From NCBI GenBank assembly GCA_963707125.1, contig CAVPOU010000026.1:1-64000 (forward strand): a stretch of DNA of 64,000 bases, given 5' to 3'. Below are positions 1 through 10,261 of this stretch, piece by piece (position 1 is the stretch's first letter; the number at the start of each line of letters is the position of its first letter). Position numbers and translations under genes: made by a program. This DNA is from CAVPDE01 sp963707125 (lineage in GTDB: Bacteria; Desulfobacterota; DSM-4660; Desulfatiglandales; HGW-15). Below the pieces are notes generated by a model. That model worked only from the letters and a program-made list of their open reading frames with translations, did not search any database and was not told the origin of the DNA.

Positions 1-1884
<1,884 letters not shown>

Positions 1885-1943
1885 ATAATTTTCTTTTCCC
1901 CTTGCTGGGAACGTGCTTCCTGTATTCTTTACTTTTATATAGT

Positions 1944-2060
<117 letters not shown>

Positions 2061-2072
2061 ATCCTTTAAAAC

Positions 2073-2106
2073 AAAAAGCCTCTTGGGAAACCAAGGGGCT
2101 TTTTGG
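2073..2106 (+). terminator. Rho-independent terminator of the rRNA operon
   Basis: Stem AAAAAGCC-CTTGG closed by a GAAA-containing loop and followed by CCAAG-GGCTTTTT, starting 12 nt after 5S. The A-tract/T-tract symmetry gives a strong intrinsic terminator. The next 200 nt (2107-2309) hold only a small GGTCGG/CCGACC hairpin near 2239-2260. Confidence 0.9.
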
Positions 2107-2309
2107 TTAGCGAAGGCGGGTGGGGCTTCGGCGCAATTTCGCTCAACATACCCCGTCCCGGCAGGGCGGGACTGCGGGGAGCTTCATTGGAGTGGCTTCG
2201 TGATTGGTTTGGCCTCGGGTTGGATTTCTGAGTGTAGGGTCGGTCTCCGTGCCGACCGCTCCTTCTTAGCTGCTCAGTTTGATCTGTCGTGTGGATTTCT
2301 ATTCACGAT

Positions 2310-2337
2310 TTGACATGAAAGCGGTTTTTTGTATAGT
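2310..2337 (+). promoter_or_regulatory. Sigma70-like promoter for the thioesterase gene
   Basis: TTGACA at 2310-2315 and TATAGT at 2332-2337 with a 16-nt spacer; predicted start near 2344, about 30 nt before the TTG start codon. The -35 is a perfect consensus match and the -10 differs at one position. Confidence 0.6.
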
Positions 2338-2373
2338 GCCTTATTCTCAAATCCTTGAAAGGAGGAAGAGGCT

Positions 2374-2880
2374 TTGACGGTTGATGAGAAACGCACCGAT
2401 CTCCCTAAGCTGCAAGGCCATTCTTGTTTTGCTTGCGGGACCGCGAACCCGATAGGGCTAAAACTGGAATTTTACAACATGAACGACACGGTGTGTGCCG
2501 ATATTACCCTTGGCAAGAATCATGAAGGATGGCAGAACATGGCCCACGGCGGCATTATCTCGACCCTCCTTGACGAGGTCATGGCGTGGACGATCATGTA
2601 CTTTAAAAGAATTTTCTTTGTCACGAGGAAGATGGAGGTCAAGTATGTCCGGCCGGTTCTCATTGGCGTTCCCCTGACCGTGAAGGGAAGGATGATGAAA
2701 GACAGGAAGCCGCCTTACGTCGGAGCAGTTGCGGACATTCTTGATGACAAAAATCAGATTCTAGCGAGAGCCACAGGCGAGTTTGTGGAGATCCCGAAAG
2801 ACAAGCTGGAACTGGTACCGGATGGGCTCAAGCAGGATATGATCGAGCTGTTTAACAAGTTCTCAAACTCGGTCGACTAG
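2374..2880 (+). CDS. PaaI-family hotdog-fold acyl-CoA thioesterase
   Basis: The 168-residue protein has the hotdog-fold signature: HSCFACGTANPIGLKL near residues 16-31 (the Cys-x-x-Cys-Gly-x-x-N-x-x-G-L form common in this family) and the AHGGIISTLLDE helix near 57-68, whose HGG motif sits at the acyl-CoA site. Family knowledge suggests hydrolysis of acyl-CoA to free acid and CoA in the cytoplasm; the acyl group cannot be inferred. A TTG start at 2374 is chosen because AAAGGAGG lies 8-9 nt upstream and no in-frame ATG gives the complete fold. It is preceded by its own promoter and followed by a metallo-beta-lactamase-fold gene 66 nt downstream, so the two may be co-transcribed. Confidence 0.85.
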   Translation: MTVDEKRTDLPKLQGHSCFACGTANPIGLKLEFYNMNDTVCADITLGKNHEGWQNMAHGGIISTLLDEVMAWTIMYFKRIFFVTRKMEVKYVRPVLIGVPLTVKGRMMKDRKPPYVGAVADILDDKNQILARATGEFVEIPKDKLELVPDGLKQDMIELFNKFSNSVD

Positions 2881-2946
2881 CAAACCCTGAATGGAGAAAC
2901 GGATTATCAAAAAGCGAAGGAACGACACGTGGAGGAAATGGCTCTT

Positions 2947-3579
2947 ATGATCGTTGAACAAATCAAGGTTGGGTTCATGGACGTTTTCTGTTACCTCGTG
3001 GCTTGCTCGAGGACCAAAGAAGCTCTTTTCATCGATCCTGCCGGGAACGAAGAGGAACTGGTCAATTATATCAAGCAAGAAAACCTGGCCCTCAAGTACA
3101 TTGTCAACACCCATGGCCATGCGGATCATACCTGTGGAAATCAGAAAGTCAAAGCACTCACTGGGGCCAAGATCATCATGCATGAGACAGACGACCGGGT
3201 GTTCAGCACCCCAGAGGGGTATGCCATGGCGAGACAATGGGGTTTCGAACCTTCACCGCCCGCAGATGAGACGGTGAAAGACGGCGACACTATTGTTGTC
3301 GGAGACGTTTCCCTCCAGGTGATCCACACTCCCGGGCACAGTCCCGGCGGGATCTGCCTCCTGAGCGATGGGAACCTCTTCACTGGGGACACTCTTTTTG
3401 TGGGCGGAATCGGCAGGACAGACCTTCCCGGCTCTTCCCACGAGCAGTTCATGAAGTCCATCAAGGAGAGACTCATAAGCCTCGCCCCTGAGACCATTGT
3501 TTGGCCCGGGCACGATTATGGCGCCATGGTTCGTTCGACCATCGGGTATGAGAAGGCAACGAACCCGTGGTTGGAATAG
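2947..3579 (+). CDS. Metallo-beta-lactamase-fold hydrolase (glyoxalase II-like)
   Basis: The protein carries the dinuclear metal motif THGHADHT (HxHxDH) near residue 60, a third His in HTPGHSPGG, the bridging Asp in FTGDTLFVGGIGRTD and the last His in WPGHDYG. This is the complete ligand set of the hydroxyacylglutathione-hydrolase-like branch, a family that hydrolyses thioesters such as S-lactoylglutathione. Its short C-terminus (about 210 residues) lacks the full glutathione-binding domain of classic GloB, so the natural substrate may be another thiol ester. The ATG at 2947 is used, with GGAGG 11 nt upstream; GTG 2929 and ATG 2938 are in-frame alternatives. It lies downstream of a thioesterase, which is compatible with a shared thioester role (inference). 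Confidence 0.85.
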   Translation: MIVEQIKVGFMDVFCYLVACSRTKEALFIDPAGNEEELVNYIKQENLALKYIVNTHGHADHTCGNQKVKALTGAKIIMHETDDRVFSTPEGYAMARQWGFEPSPPADETVKDGDTIVVGDVSLQVIHTPGHSPGGICLLSDGNLFTGDTLFVGGIGRTDLPGSSHEQFMKSIKERLISLAPETIVWPGHDYGAMVRSTIGYEKATNPWLE

Positions 3580-3686
3580 GAATACGGTACACGGTCCAGG
3601 GTGCACGGCACACGGATAGGGATCAAGGGCGTTCCCTATTTCAGGAGATGTCCTGCACGAAGCTGCCCGATGACTGAGAGCTGTTA

Positions 3687-3780
3687 CCCGTTCACCCTTC
3701 GATACCTCAGGGCGAACGGGCAAGCTCGTTTGTAAGTGCTCGGTTTTCCGTTCGTGGTGAGGTATCGAACCATGAACGGA
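3687..3780. repeat. Dispersed palindromic repeat (GAACGG family), two units
   Basis: Two related palindromic units: 3687-3720 (starts CCCGTTCACCCTTCGATACC, ends GGGCGAACGGG) and 3748-3779 (starts CCGTTCGTGGTGAGGTATCG, ends CATGAACGG). The same family occurs at 32816-32928. Units like these form hairpins in either strand and are intergenic here, between two convergent genes. The upstream 3583-3620 stretch is a separate low-complexity TACACGG/GCACGG string. Confidence 0.8.
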
Positions 3781-3845
3781 ACGATCAGTTGCCTATTGCA
3801 AGGGCATCAGTTCCTGTTGCCGGATCGCCTCCCAGGGCCTTCAGT

Positions 3846-4292
3846 CTACAGATTCGATGTGCAATGGGCGCACTTGATCGCCTTGATCGGTATTGTGGAT
3901 AGGCAGTGCGGGCACTCTTTGGTTGTCGGCGCGGCAGGCGCCGCTTCCTGCTGCCTCTTGAGCTTGTTCATGCCCTTGACCAGCATAAAGACGGAAAAAG
4001 CCACAATGAGAAAGCTGATGATGGTGTTGAAAAAAGCACCGTAGCTGAGCGTGACCGCGCCTGCTTTCTTGGCCAATTCGAGCGTGGCATAGGGACCTGC
4101 AGCAGCCCCTTGCTTGAGCGCAATAAATAAGTCTGAGAAATCAACACTGCCTAACAGCAAGCCGATGGGAGGCATAATGACGTCATCCACAAGGGATTTA
4201 ACGATGGCGCCGAAAGCCGCGCCGATGATGATGCCCACGGCCATGTCCACCACATTGCCCCGCATCGCGAACTCTCTAAATTCTTTGAGCAT
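3846..4292 (-). CDS. mscL: Large-conductance mechanosensitive channel MscL with zinc-ribbon tail
   Basis: The 148-residue protein begins MLKEFREFAMRGNVVDMAVG, the classic N-terminal helix and TM1 of MscL, followed by IIIGAAFGAIVKSLVDDVIMPPIG; TM2 is near residues 85-107 (FFNTIISFLIVAFSVFMLV). The C-terminus is an added module with two CxxC pairs (CPHC near 127 and CAHC near 142), i.e. a rubredoxin-like zinc ribbon in place of the usual cytoplasmic helical bundle end. Function: a homopentameric inner-membrane pore that opens under extreme membrane tension during hypo-osmotic shock. The next genes on the same strand encode an outer-membrane protein and an aquaporin. Confidence 0.95.
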   Translation of the reverse strand: MLKEFREFAMRGNVVDMAVGIIIGAAFGAIVKSLVDDVIMPPIGLLLGSVDFSDLFIALKQGAAAGPYATLELAKKAGAVTLSYGAFFNTIISFLIVAFSVFMLVKGMNKLKRQQEAAPAAPTTKECPHCLSTIPIKAIKCAHCTSNL

Positions 4293-4343
4293 GATCTTCC
4301 CTCCCTTTCTTGTGAAAAGTCCTTCATCAAATACCCATAGTCC

Positions 4344-5366
4344 TCAGTTGGCCCAAAGATACCCCAAAGAAATGATGTAGGTATAGTCATTTTTTTCCCT
4401 TCCCGGAGCCGGGCTTTTGTCGTATTGCCAGTCCATTTGAAGAGCCACGTTGAGATCTTTGTAAAAAGGAATCCGGAACCCGGTCTGAGTGTACAGAAGG
4501 AGATCATCCGAACTCTCCACGCTCTGGAGGCCCGTGTGATATAGGAAGAATTGAAGGGACTTGGGCAGGATGTAGTGATCAAACCTCAGCCCCCAGCGTG
4601 CTGCCGCATAGCTGTTGTCCTCGGCGATGGTGAAATCTTCGTTCACGTAGCTCAAGCCGCCTTCAAGAGAGAGATTGGTTCGTTCCGACTCATAGAATTG
4701 GTAGCCAGCGCCTATGCCCAGAGTGGTTCTGAGATTGAGATCCTGGAACTCGTCCTGTTGGCCGGTGGCATTGGCATAGAGATACCATTTCTTGGTGAGG
4801 AAGTGATCGTACTTGATATAGCCCATGGCGTTGTCCGCCGTCTTGACGTCGTTGTCTTCCGATCGCTGGAAGTTTCCTCCCACGCTGAATCGGTTCATTG
4901 CGGTGCGAGCAATGAAGTCCAATTGGCCGTAGAAGTCATGGTTCTCCGTGTTCCCACTGTTCTTCGTGGCCCCCACACTGATCCTGAGCGTCGTGCTCAG
5001 AGGAGGCTTGGGATTAATGACCTTGACATTGGCAAGGTCAACAGTGACCGGTTCTGCGATCTGCTCGGCCTTGACCTTCACTTTTCCTTGATCCCCTGGT
5101 GAAACCGGGCCCTGGGCCGTGGTCTCATCGCCGAGCACCACCTTAACGGGCTCATCTGTTTTCAAGTTGACCACTTCTTCCCACTTGATGGACAGGTCCC
5201 CGGCGTAGGATGTCTTGAAGAGCAGCGTGCCGGCATCCAATGACACGACTTTGCCGGTGAGGCGGTCACCGTTTTTGAGCCAAACCTCGTCAGCGGATGC
5301 CTGGCCCCAGATCAGGAGAACGAAGATCACTGCTAACATAATGGAAACACTTTTGCCTTGCATCAT
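4344..5366 (-). CDS. DUF481 family outer-membrane beta-barrel protein
   Basis: The 340-residue protein has a Sec signal peptide (hydrophobic run SIMLAVIFVLLIWGQASA, residues 7-24) and then DEVWLKNGDRLTGKVVSL, the small beta domain often found before DUF481 barrels. From residue about 123 it shows alternating aromatic beta strands (RISVGATKNSGNTENHDF, WYLYANATGQQDEF) ending in an outer-membrane-type strand with a C-terminal YLWAN. The family resembles YdiY/salt-induced outer-membrane proteins; no substrate is known. The start ATG at 5366 follows AAGGAGG by 6 nt. The neighbours MscL and AqpZ suggest a group involved in osmotic balance (inference). Confidence 0.85.
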   Translation of the reverse strand: MMQGKSVSIMLAVIFVLLIWGQASADEVWLKNGDRLTGKVVSLDAGTLLFKTSYAGDLSIKWEEVVNLKTDEPVKVVLGDETTAQGPVSPGDQGKVKVKAEQIAEPVTVDLANVKVINPKPPLSTTLRISVGATKNSGNTENHDFYGQLDFIARTAMNRFSVGGNFQRSEDNDVKTADNAMGYIKYDHFLTKKWYLYANATGQQDEFQDLNLRTTLGIGAGYQFYESERTNLSLEGGLSYVNEDFTIAEDNSYAAARWGLRFDHYILPKSLQFFLYHTGLQSVESSDDLLLYTQTGFRIPFYKDLNVALQMDWQYDKSPAPGREKNDYTYIISLGYLWAN

Positions 5367-5426
5367 TCACCTCCTTGAAAAAGATTTTTTGTTTACGATC
5401 TAAGCACTCGATAGCGAGCGGAGGTT

Positions 5427-5455
5427 CAGAGGCGGCGCCTTAGCGCCGCCCTCTG
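5427..5455 (-). terminator. GC-rich hairpin downstream of aqpZ
   Basis: GGCGGCGC (5431-5438) pairs with GCGCCGCC (5443-5450), extended by CAGA/TCTG with one bulge. It starts 73 nt after the aqpZ stop on the minus strand. There is no T-run after the stem, so intrinsic termination is doubtful; it may protect the mRNA 3' end. Confidence 0.4.
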
Positions 5456-5527
5456 CGCTTGATATCCGCTGTTGCTGCCTCGGTACAGTTTACATTGCTT
5501 TCATGGTCACTTTCTCGATCGTTCCAT

Positions 5528-6220
5528 CTAATCCTTTCCGCCCAGCCAGCGGTAGACCGCTCCCCCGAGCAAGGCGCCGATGATCGGGGCGACCCAAAAG
5601 AGCCACAGCTGCTGGACGGCCCAACCGCCGACAAACAGTGCCACGCCGGTGCTGCGGGCCGGATTGACGGACGTGTTGGTGACCGGGATGCTGATCAGGT
5701 GGATCAACGTAAGGCAAAGGCCGATGGCAACCGGAGCCAGTCCCTGGGGCGCACGTTTGTCGGTGGCACCATGAATGACCAGCAGGAACATGAAGGTCAT
5801 CACAACCTCCGTCACGAAACCAGATGCAAGAGAATAGCCTCCCGGCGAGTGGGCACCGTAACCGTTTGAAGCGAAGCCCGCAGAGACATCAAAGCCGGCC
5901 TTGCCGCTGGCGATGAAATACAGAATGGCGGCGGCGGCAATGCCCCCTAGCACCTGCACCACGATGTACGGCAGCAGGTCCTTGGAGGAAAAACGCCCTC
6001 CAGCCCAGAGACCAATAGAGACGGCCGGGTTGAGATGGCAACCGGAAATATGACCGACGGCGAAAGCCATCGTGAGAACGGTGAGTCCGAATGCGAGCGA
6101 AACGCCAAGCAATCCGATGCCGACGTTCGGAAAAGCGGCTGCCAAGACCGCACTGCCGCAACCTCCCAAAACCAGCCAGAATGTGCCGAAAAATTCAGCT
6201 CCCAGTTGTTTTGTTTTCAT
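5528..6220 (-). CDS. aqpZ: Aquaporin Z
   Basis: The 230-residue protein has six membrane segments and both NPA boxes of the major intrinsic protein family: SGCHLNPAVSIGLW near residues 59-72 and VNPARSTGVALF near 186-197. The Arg after the second NPA and the His in the first half (GHISGCHLNPA) point to a water-selective AqpZ filter rather than a glycerol facilitator. The ATG is preceded by AAAGGAGAACAAA. The gene is separate from the DUF481 gene (160 nt gap) and is transcribed in the same direction as mscL; together they form an osmotic-response neighbourhood. The 6221-6600 upstream region shows only a 9-bp inverted repeat (AGGTTTCCC / GGGAAACCT, near 6540-6573). Confidence 0.95.
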   Translation of the reverse strand: MKTKQLGAEFFGTFWLVLGGCGSAVLAAAFPNVGIGLLGVSLAFGLTVLTMAFAVGHISGCHLNPAVSIGLWAGGRFSSKDLLPYIVVQVLGGIAAAAILYFIASGKAGFDVSAGFASNGYGAHSPGGYSLASGFVTEVVMTFMFLLVIHGATDKRAPQGLAPVAIGLCLTLIHLISIPVTNTSVNPARSTGVALFVGGWAVQQLWLFWVAPIIGALLGGAVYRWLGGKD

Positions 6221-6626
6221 TTTGTTCTCCTTTTCCGTTTGGTTTATTTCGCCTGGTCAGCCTTCACTTCCACATGGGTTGGATGAGCGCGTGTGATGAC
6301 GGGAAAGCCCTGCGTATTAATGAACAATAGTTTGAGGTCGCGAGTGAACCGAGCTTGGAGGGCACAGGTGAAACGAGGATCATCGCGGCCACTAATCCCA
6401 AAAGCAGGTTCCAAATCGAGAAATCAAATCTGTTGGAAACTCATAAGGTTCTTGGAACATTTTTAAAGAAAATAGCATAACGTTGCGCTTATTTTCTGTC
6501 AAGGTGATGTGGAAAATTTCTTCTAAGCGAGCTGACAGGAAGGTTTCCCACCCTCTCCCTTGACAGGGAAACCTGCCAAGGGCTAGAAAGGAGATCTTAC
6601 TACACTTGAATAAAGAGGTAATCCAA

Positions 6627-7244
6627 ATGGCTGAAGAGCGGATATTTCTTGAAGCGGGCGGACTGAAAATAGAAGCGCTTTTTGAAAATCTTGAGGGGGA
6701 AAAGGGCGTGGTCGTTTCCCATCCCCATCCCCTCTACGGCGGGAGCATGCACAACAATGTCGTGATGGCGGTTGCCCAGGCTTACCGGGAGCACGGGTAC
6801 AGCACGCTGCGGTTCAACTTCAGGGGCGTGGGACTCAGCGAAGGGGATTATGACAACGGCAACGGGGAAAAGGAAGATGTCCACGCAGCGCTCCGGTACC
6901 TGACCAAACTGGGAAAGACAAAAGTCGATCTGGCAGGATATTCCTTCGGATCATGGGTGAACGCACTCGGAATTGAAGCTTTCAAGGATGCCGAGCGCTT
7001 GATTATGGTTTCTCCGCCGGTTGATTTTATTGACTTCAGCTTCTTGAAATACAGCCCCAAAATCCAGCTTGTCATTTGCGGGACACATGATGATATTGCG
7101 GGGTACAAAAAGGTGGGAAAAATGCTTCCCCTCTGGAACCGTGAGGCAACCTTTCGTGTCATTGAGGGTGCGGATCATTTCTATATGGGACATGAGGATG
7201 AGATCAAGAGGATCATTGGGGAGTTTCTCGGAAGAAGTGACTAA
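6627..7244 (+). CDS. Alpha/beta-hydrolase fold protein (DUF/UPF small serine hydrolase)
   Basis: A compact single-domain alpha/beta hydrolase of about 205 residues. Visible elements are SHPHPLYGGSMHNNVV (an oxyanion-side HPHPxxGG motif typical of the YfhR/COG2945 branch), the nucleophile elbow GYSFGSW, an acidic residue in GTHDDIAG and the catalytic His in GADHFYMG. COG2945-like proteins are predicted cytoplasmic hydrolases with unknown physiological substrate. ATG 6627 is preferred because AGAGG lies 8 nt upstream; a TTG at 6606 with AAAGGAG further upstream would add MNKEVIQ. The gene is monocistronic, between an AT-rich region and a repeat cluster. Confidence 0.85.
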   Translation: MAEERIFLEAGGLKIEALFENLEGEKGVVVSHPHPLYGGSMHNNVVMAVAQAYREHGYSTLRFNFRGVGLSEGDYDNGNGEKEDVHAALRYLTKLGKTKVDLAGYSFGSWVNALGIEAFKDAERLIMVSPPVDFIDFSFLKYSPKIQLVICGTHDDIAGYKKVGKMLPLWNREATFRVIEGADHFYMGHEDEIKRIIGEFLGRSD

Positions 7245-7245
7245 A

Positions 7246-7440
7246 AGCCAGTGATCAGTTAACAGTTATCGGTTATCAGTAAAACCGTAGAAAGCCGGAA
7301 GAGGGAAGACAGAAGACAGAAGACAGTAGGCAGAAGACAGAATCAAAAGAGTGGAGTGTTGGATTGACGGAGTGATGGAGTATTGGGTTTGAACCATTAC
7401 TCCAGTACTCCAATGCTCCATTACTCCAAGATCTTAAAGG
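7246..7440. repeat. Dispersed low-complexity repeat (GAAGACAGAAGACAG / GGAGTGTTGGA family)
   Basis: The stretch contains CAGTTAACAGTTATCGGTTATCAG, then several GAAGACA units, then ACTCC/GGAGT units that form a rough inverted repeat (ATGGAGTATTGGG versus ATTACTCCAGTACTCC). Related strings occur at 26766-26965, 37725-37760 and 41400-41640. They abut the start of the degP-like gene. Confidence 0.7.
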
Positions 7441-7460
7441 CGACGGGCAACCGGCGACCA

Positions 7461-8846
7461 ATGGCTAATTATCAACGAGTGATAAAAATGTGGCAACGGC
7501 GATGCAGCATCGCGCTCTTGCTTCTTGCAGCCACGATGGGCTTGAATGAAGCGAACGCTGCGGCAAATGAGTCTCTGCGTCGCAGCGCCATAGTCGTTGC
7601 CGTCGAAAGGGTGAGTCCTGCGGTGGTGAACATCAGCACGGTGGTTACGGAAAAGGTAAGTCCCTTTTTCCCATTTGGCGGAGAGGATTTCTTCAAGGAT
7701 GTTTTCCCTGACATGTTCAGCCGGGAGTATCAGCGCTCCAGCCTCGGGTCTGGCGTCATTATTGACGGAGAGAAAGGCTATATCATCACCAACCACCACG
7801 TGGTGGCGAGGGCGACCGAGATCAAGGTGATCACGTCAAACCAGAAGGAGTACAAGGGCCGAAGTCTTGGATCCGATCCCCGTTCTGATCTGGCCGTGAT
7901 CAAGATTGACGCCGGCGTGAAACTGCCCGAGGCAAAACTCGGGAACTCCGAGGATCTGCTGATTGGAGAAACAGTGATCGCCATCGGCAATCCCTTTGGA
8001 TTGACCCACACGGTGACCACGGGTGTGGTGAGCGCTATCGATCGTTCGGTTCGCGCTGAAGACCGGATTTACAGACATTTCATTCAGACGGATGCTTCGA
8101 TTAACCCCGGCAACAGTGGCGGACCACTCCTCAACATTGACGGGGATGTCATTGGCATCAACACGGCGATCTACCAGAAAGCCCAGGGTATAGGTTTCGC
8201 TATTCCCATCACCAAGGCCAGGAGAATCGTAAAGGAATTGCTCCGCGCAGGCGAAGTGCGGCCACCTTGGCTTGGCCTGGATTTGCAGGATTTGACCCCT
8301 GAGCTGAAACACCATTTCGCGCTCCCCGCAGGGAGCGGCGGAGTCCTGGTGAGCGACATCTATCGAGACAGCCCCGCAGATCGAGCAGGAGTCAAGAGGG
8401 GCGATGTCCTTCTGGAGGTTGAAGGAATTGCCGTCCCCACGCTCTCCGACTACCAGGATGCTCTGGCAGAATTCACAACCGGAGACCGCATTACCCTTAA
8501 ACTCTTCCGAAGGGGAAAGGAAATCTCAACCCCTTTACAGCCCGCATCCTTTCCACCCGAACTCGCCCTGGAAACCGTCTACCGCCGTCTGGGCATTAAG
8601 GTGGGGGAGGCGCGTAAAGGCAATGCTCAGCAGCGATCCGGAGTGTCGATTGAAGAGGTGAAACAGGATTCCGAAGCGGCCCGCATCGGATTGAAAGCCG
8701 GTGACCTGATCGCACAAGTCAACGAAGTGGCCGTGACAAACCTGGAAGACTTCAAGAAAGCCATCAGCCAGTACCACCATCTGATATCACTGAATCTGGT
8801 CGTGAGGAGAGGGCCTTACGCGTATTCCATCACCTTGCCGTTTTGA
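7461..8846 (+). CDS. Periplasmic trypsin-like serine protease, DegP/DegQ (HtrA) family
   Basis: An N-terminal signal peptide (RRCSIALLLLAATMGLNEANA) directs the protein to the periplasm. The protease domain shows the catalytic His in ITNHHVV, Asp in DPRSDLAVIKID and Ser in NPGNSGGPL. Two PDZ domains follow: the first begins PPWLGLDLQDL near residue 268, the second SGVSIEEVKQDSEAARIGLKAG. This architecture matches Do-type chaperone-proteases that degrade or refold misfolded envelope proteins. The ATG at 7461 is used; ATG 7488, immediately before the signal core, is an equally good start. An upstream extension to 7383 would be encoded by a dispersed repeat and is rejected. Downstream, 126 nt without features precede the ABC exporter operon. 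Confidence 0.9.
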   Translation: MANYQRVIKMWQRRCSIALLLLAATMGLNEANAAANESLRRSAIVVAVERVSPAVVNISTVVTEKVSPFFPFGGEDFFKDVFPDMFSREYQRSSLGSGVIIDGEKGYIITNHHVVARATEIKVITSNQKEYKGRSLGSDPRSDLAVIKIDAGVKLPEAKLGNSEDLLIGETVIAIGNPFGLTHTVTTGVVSAIDRSVRAEDRIYRHFIQTDASINPGNSGGPLLNIDGDVIGINTAIYQKAQGIGFAIPITKARRIVKELLRAGEVRPPWLGLDLQDLTPELKHHFALPAGSGGVLVSDIYRDSPADRAGVKRGDVLLEVEGIAVPTLSDYQDALAEFTTGDRITLKLFRRGKEISTPLQPASFPPELALETVYRRLGIKVGEARKGNAQQRSGVSIEEVKQDSEAARIGLKAGDLIAQVNEVAVTNLEDFKKAISQYHHLISLNLVVRRGPYAYSITLPF

Positions 8847-8972
8847 AGCTTTTTTTGTTCCGCCACTCTCCACGCTGAGAAAATGCAAGAAAGAGTCCCG
8901 CTCCGACATGGCCCTGGAATGAGCATTTTTCGTGATTAATGTGTAACCTGAAAAATCAGGGAGAGATCGAGA

Positions 8973-10133
8973 GTGTATTCCATTGCCCTTAAAATGCTCA
9001 TCGGTGACCGGGGCAAGTACCTGGGCATCATCATGGGTCTGACTTTTGCCTCCTTACTCATCACCCAGCAGTCCTCCATCTTCACAGGTCTAATGACCAG
9101 GACCTATGGCGCGATCACGGATCTTTCCCAGCCGGACATCTGGGTCATGGATCCCAAGGTTCAATTCATTGATGATGTCAAACCCTTGCAGGACACGGAG
9201 CTTTTCCGCATCCGGTCCGTGGAAGGAGTGGAATGGGCTGTTCCTTTGTACAAAGGACTCCTCAAAACCCGCCTGGAAGACGGCAATTACCAGATTTGCA
9301 ATGTCTTCGGCCTGGATGATGCCACTCTGATCGGCGGGCCTCCGTATATGCTTGAGGGCAAGCTCAGTGATCTTCGCCGGCAAGATGCCGTCATCGTGAA
9401 CGATGTGGGCGCCAGGACCCGACTGGCTAAGCCTTCGAAGGTGCCCGGGGGCAAGCCGGAGCCGCTCAAGATCGGCGATACCCTGGAAATTAACGACCGC
9501 CGTGCCGTGGTTGTCGGGATTTGCAGGGTCTCGCGGACCTTTCAGTCGCAACCTGTAATTTTTACCACTTACAGTCGTGCCACCACTTTCGCACCCAAGG
9601 AGCGGAAGCTTCTGTCCTTTGTGCTTGTCAAAGCGAAAGAGGGGGAGAACCTCAAAAAACTCGCTGCCCGGATTCGCGAGAGAACGGACCTCGCCGCTTA
9701 CACCGCTCAGGAATTCAAAGATCTCACCTACAACTATTTCGTGAAGAACACGGGCATTCCGATTAACTTCGGGATCGCTGTGGGACTAGGCTTCGTGATA
9801 GGGACGGCGATTGCGGGGCAGACCTTTTACAATTTCACATTGGAAAACATTCGCTACTTTGGAACCCTCAAGGCGATGGGCGCGACCAATGGCATTCTGC
9901 TGCGCATGATCCTCCTGCAGGCGCTGGTGGTCGGTGCCTTGGGATATGGCCTCGGTGTGGGGGGAGCCTCCCTGTTCGGATACCTGCTGGGTGGCACGGA
10001 ACTCGCTTTTCGCCTGACCAAGGATCTACTCATTTTTTCAGGGGGAGCCATCTGCCTGATCATCGTGTTTTCCGCGCTCATCAGCATCCGCAAGGTCATG
10101 AAGCTGGAGCCGGCAATCGTATTCAAAGCTTGA
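8973..10133 (+). CDS. FtsX/DevC-like ABC transporter permease
   Basis: The 386-residue protein has one N-terminal membrane segment (YLGIIMGLTFASLLIT), a large extracytoplasmic domain (residues about 45-250) and three C-terminal membrane segments (near 265, 315 and 355), which is the FtsX/MacB topology of single-copy DevC-type permeases. Family members work as dimers with a LolD-like ATPase and an HlyD-type fusion protein to export lipids or peptides. The gene starts with GTG, behind AGGGAGAGATCGA. The ATPase and membrane fusion protein genes follow on the same strand, giving the order permease-ATPase-adaptor instead of the usual devBCA order. Substrate unknown. Confidence 0.85.
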   Translation: MYSIALKMLIGDRGKYLGIIMGLTFASLLITQQSSIFTGLMTRTYGAITDLSQPDIWVMDPKVQFIDDVKPLQDTELFRIRSVEGVEWAVPLYKGLLKTRLEDGNYQICNVFGLDDATLIGGPPYMLEGKLSDLRRQDAVIVNDVGARTRLAKPSKVPGGKPEPLKIGDTLEINDRRAVVVGICRVSRTFQSQPVIFTTYSRATTFAPKERKLLSFVLVKAKEGENLKKLAARIRERTDLAAYTAQEFKDLTYNYFVKNTGIPINFGIAVGLGFVIGTAIAGQTFYNFTLENIRYFGTLKAMGATNGILLRMILLQALVVGALGYGLGVGGASLFGYLLGGTELAFRLTKDLLIFSGGAICLIIVFSALISIRKVMKLEPAIVFKA

Positions 10134-10171
10134 CGATATTAAGGGTCGCATCATTGTATTGACCCGCAGAA

Positions 10172-10228
10172 GCCCCCTCACCCTTCCCCTCTCCCCCAGC
10201 TTGGGGGAGAGGGGAAGGGTGAGGGGGA
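10172..10228. repeat. Perfect 25-bp inverted repeat between ABC genes
   Basis: CCCCCTCACCCTTCCCCTCT... (10173-10197) is exactly complementary to 10203-10227, with a 5-nt AGCTT centre. The pyrimidine arm would make an extremely stable hairpin in mRNA. It lies 40 nt after the permease stop and 34 nt before the ATPase start, so it could uncouple expression of the two. Related purine-rich palindromes occur near 42216-42460. Confidence 0.9.
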
Positions 10229-10261
10229 GCACATCGCCAATACTATCTCGAGACGGATAAT

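Noticed and set aside
7383..7460. Upstream in-frame extension of the DegP-like protein
   Set aside because: It is encoded by ACTCC/GGAGT dispersed repeat and lies before the signal peptide.
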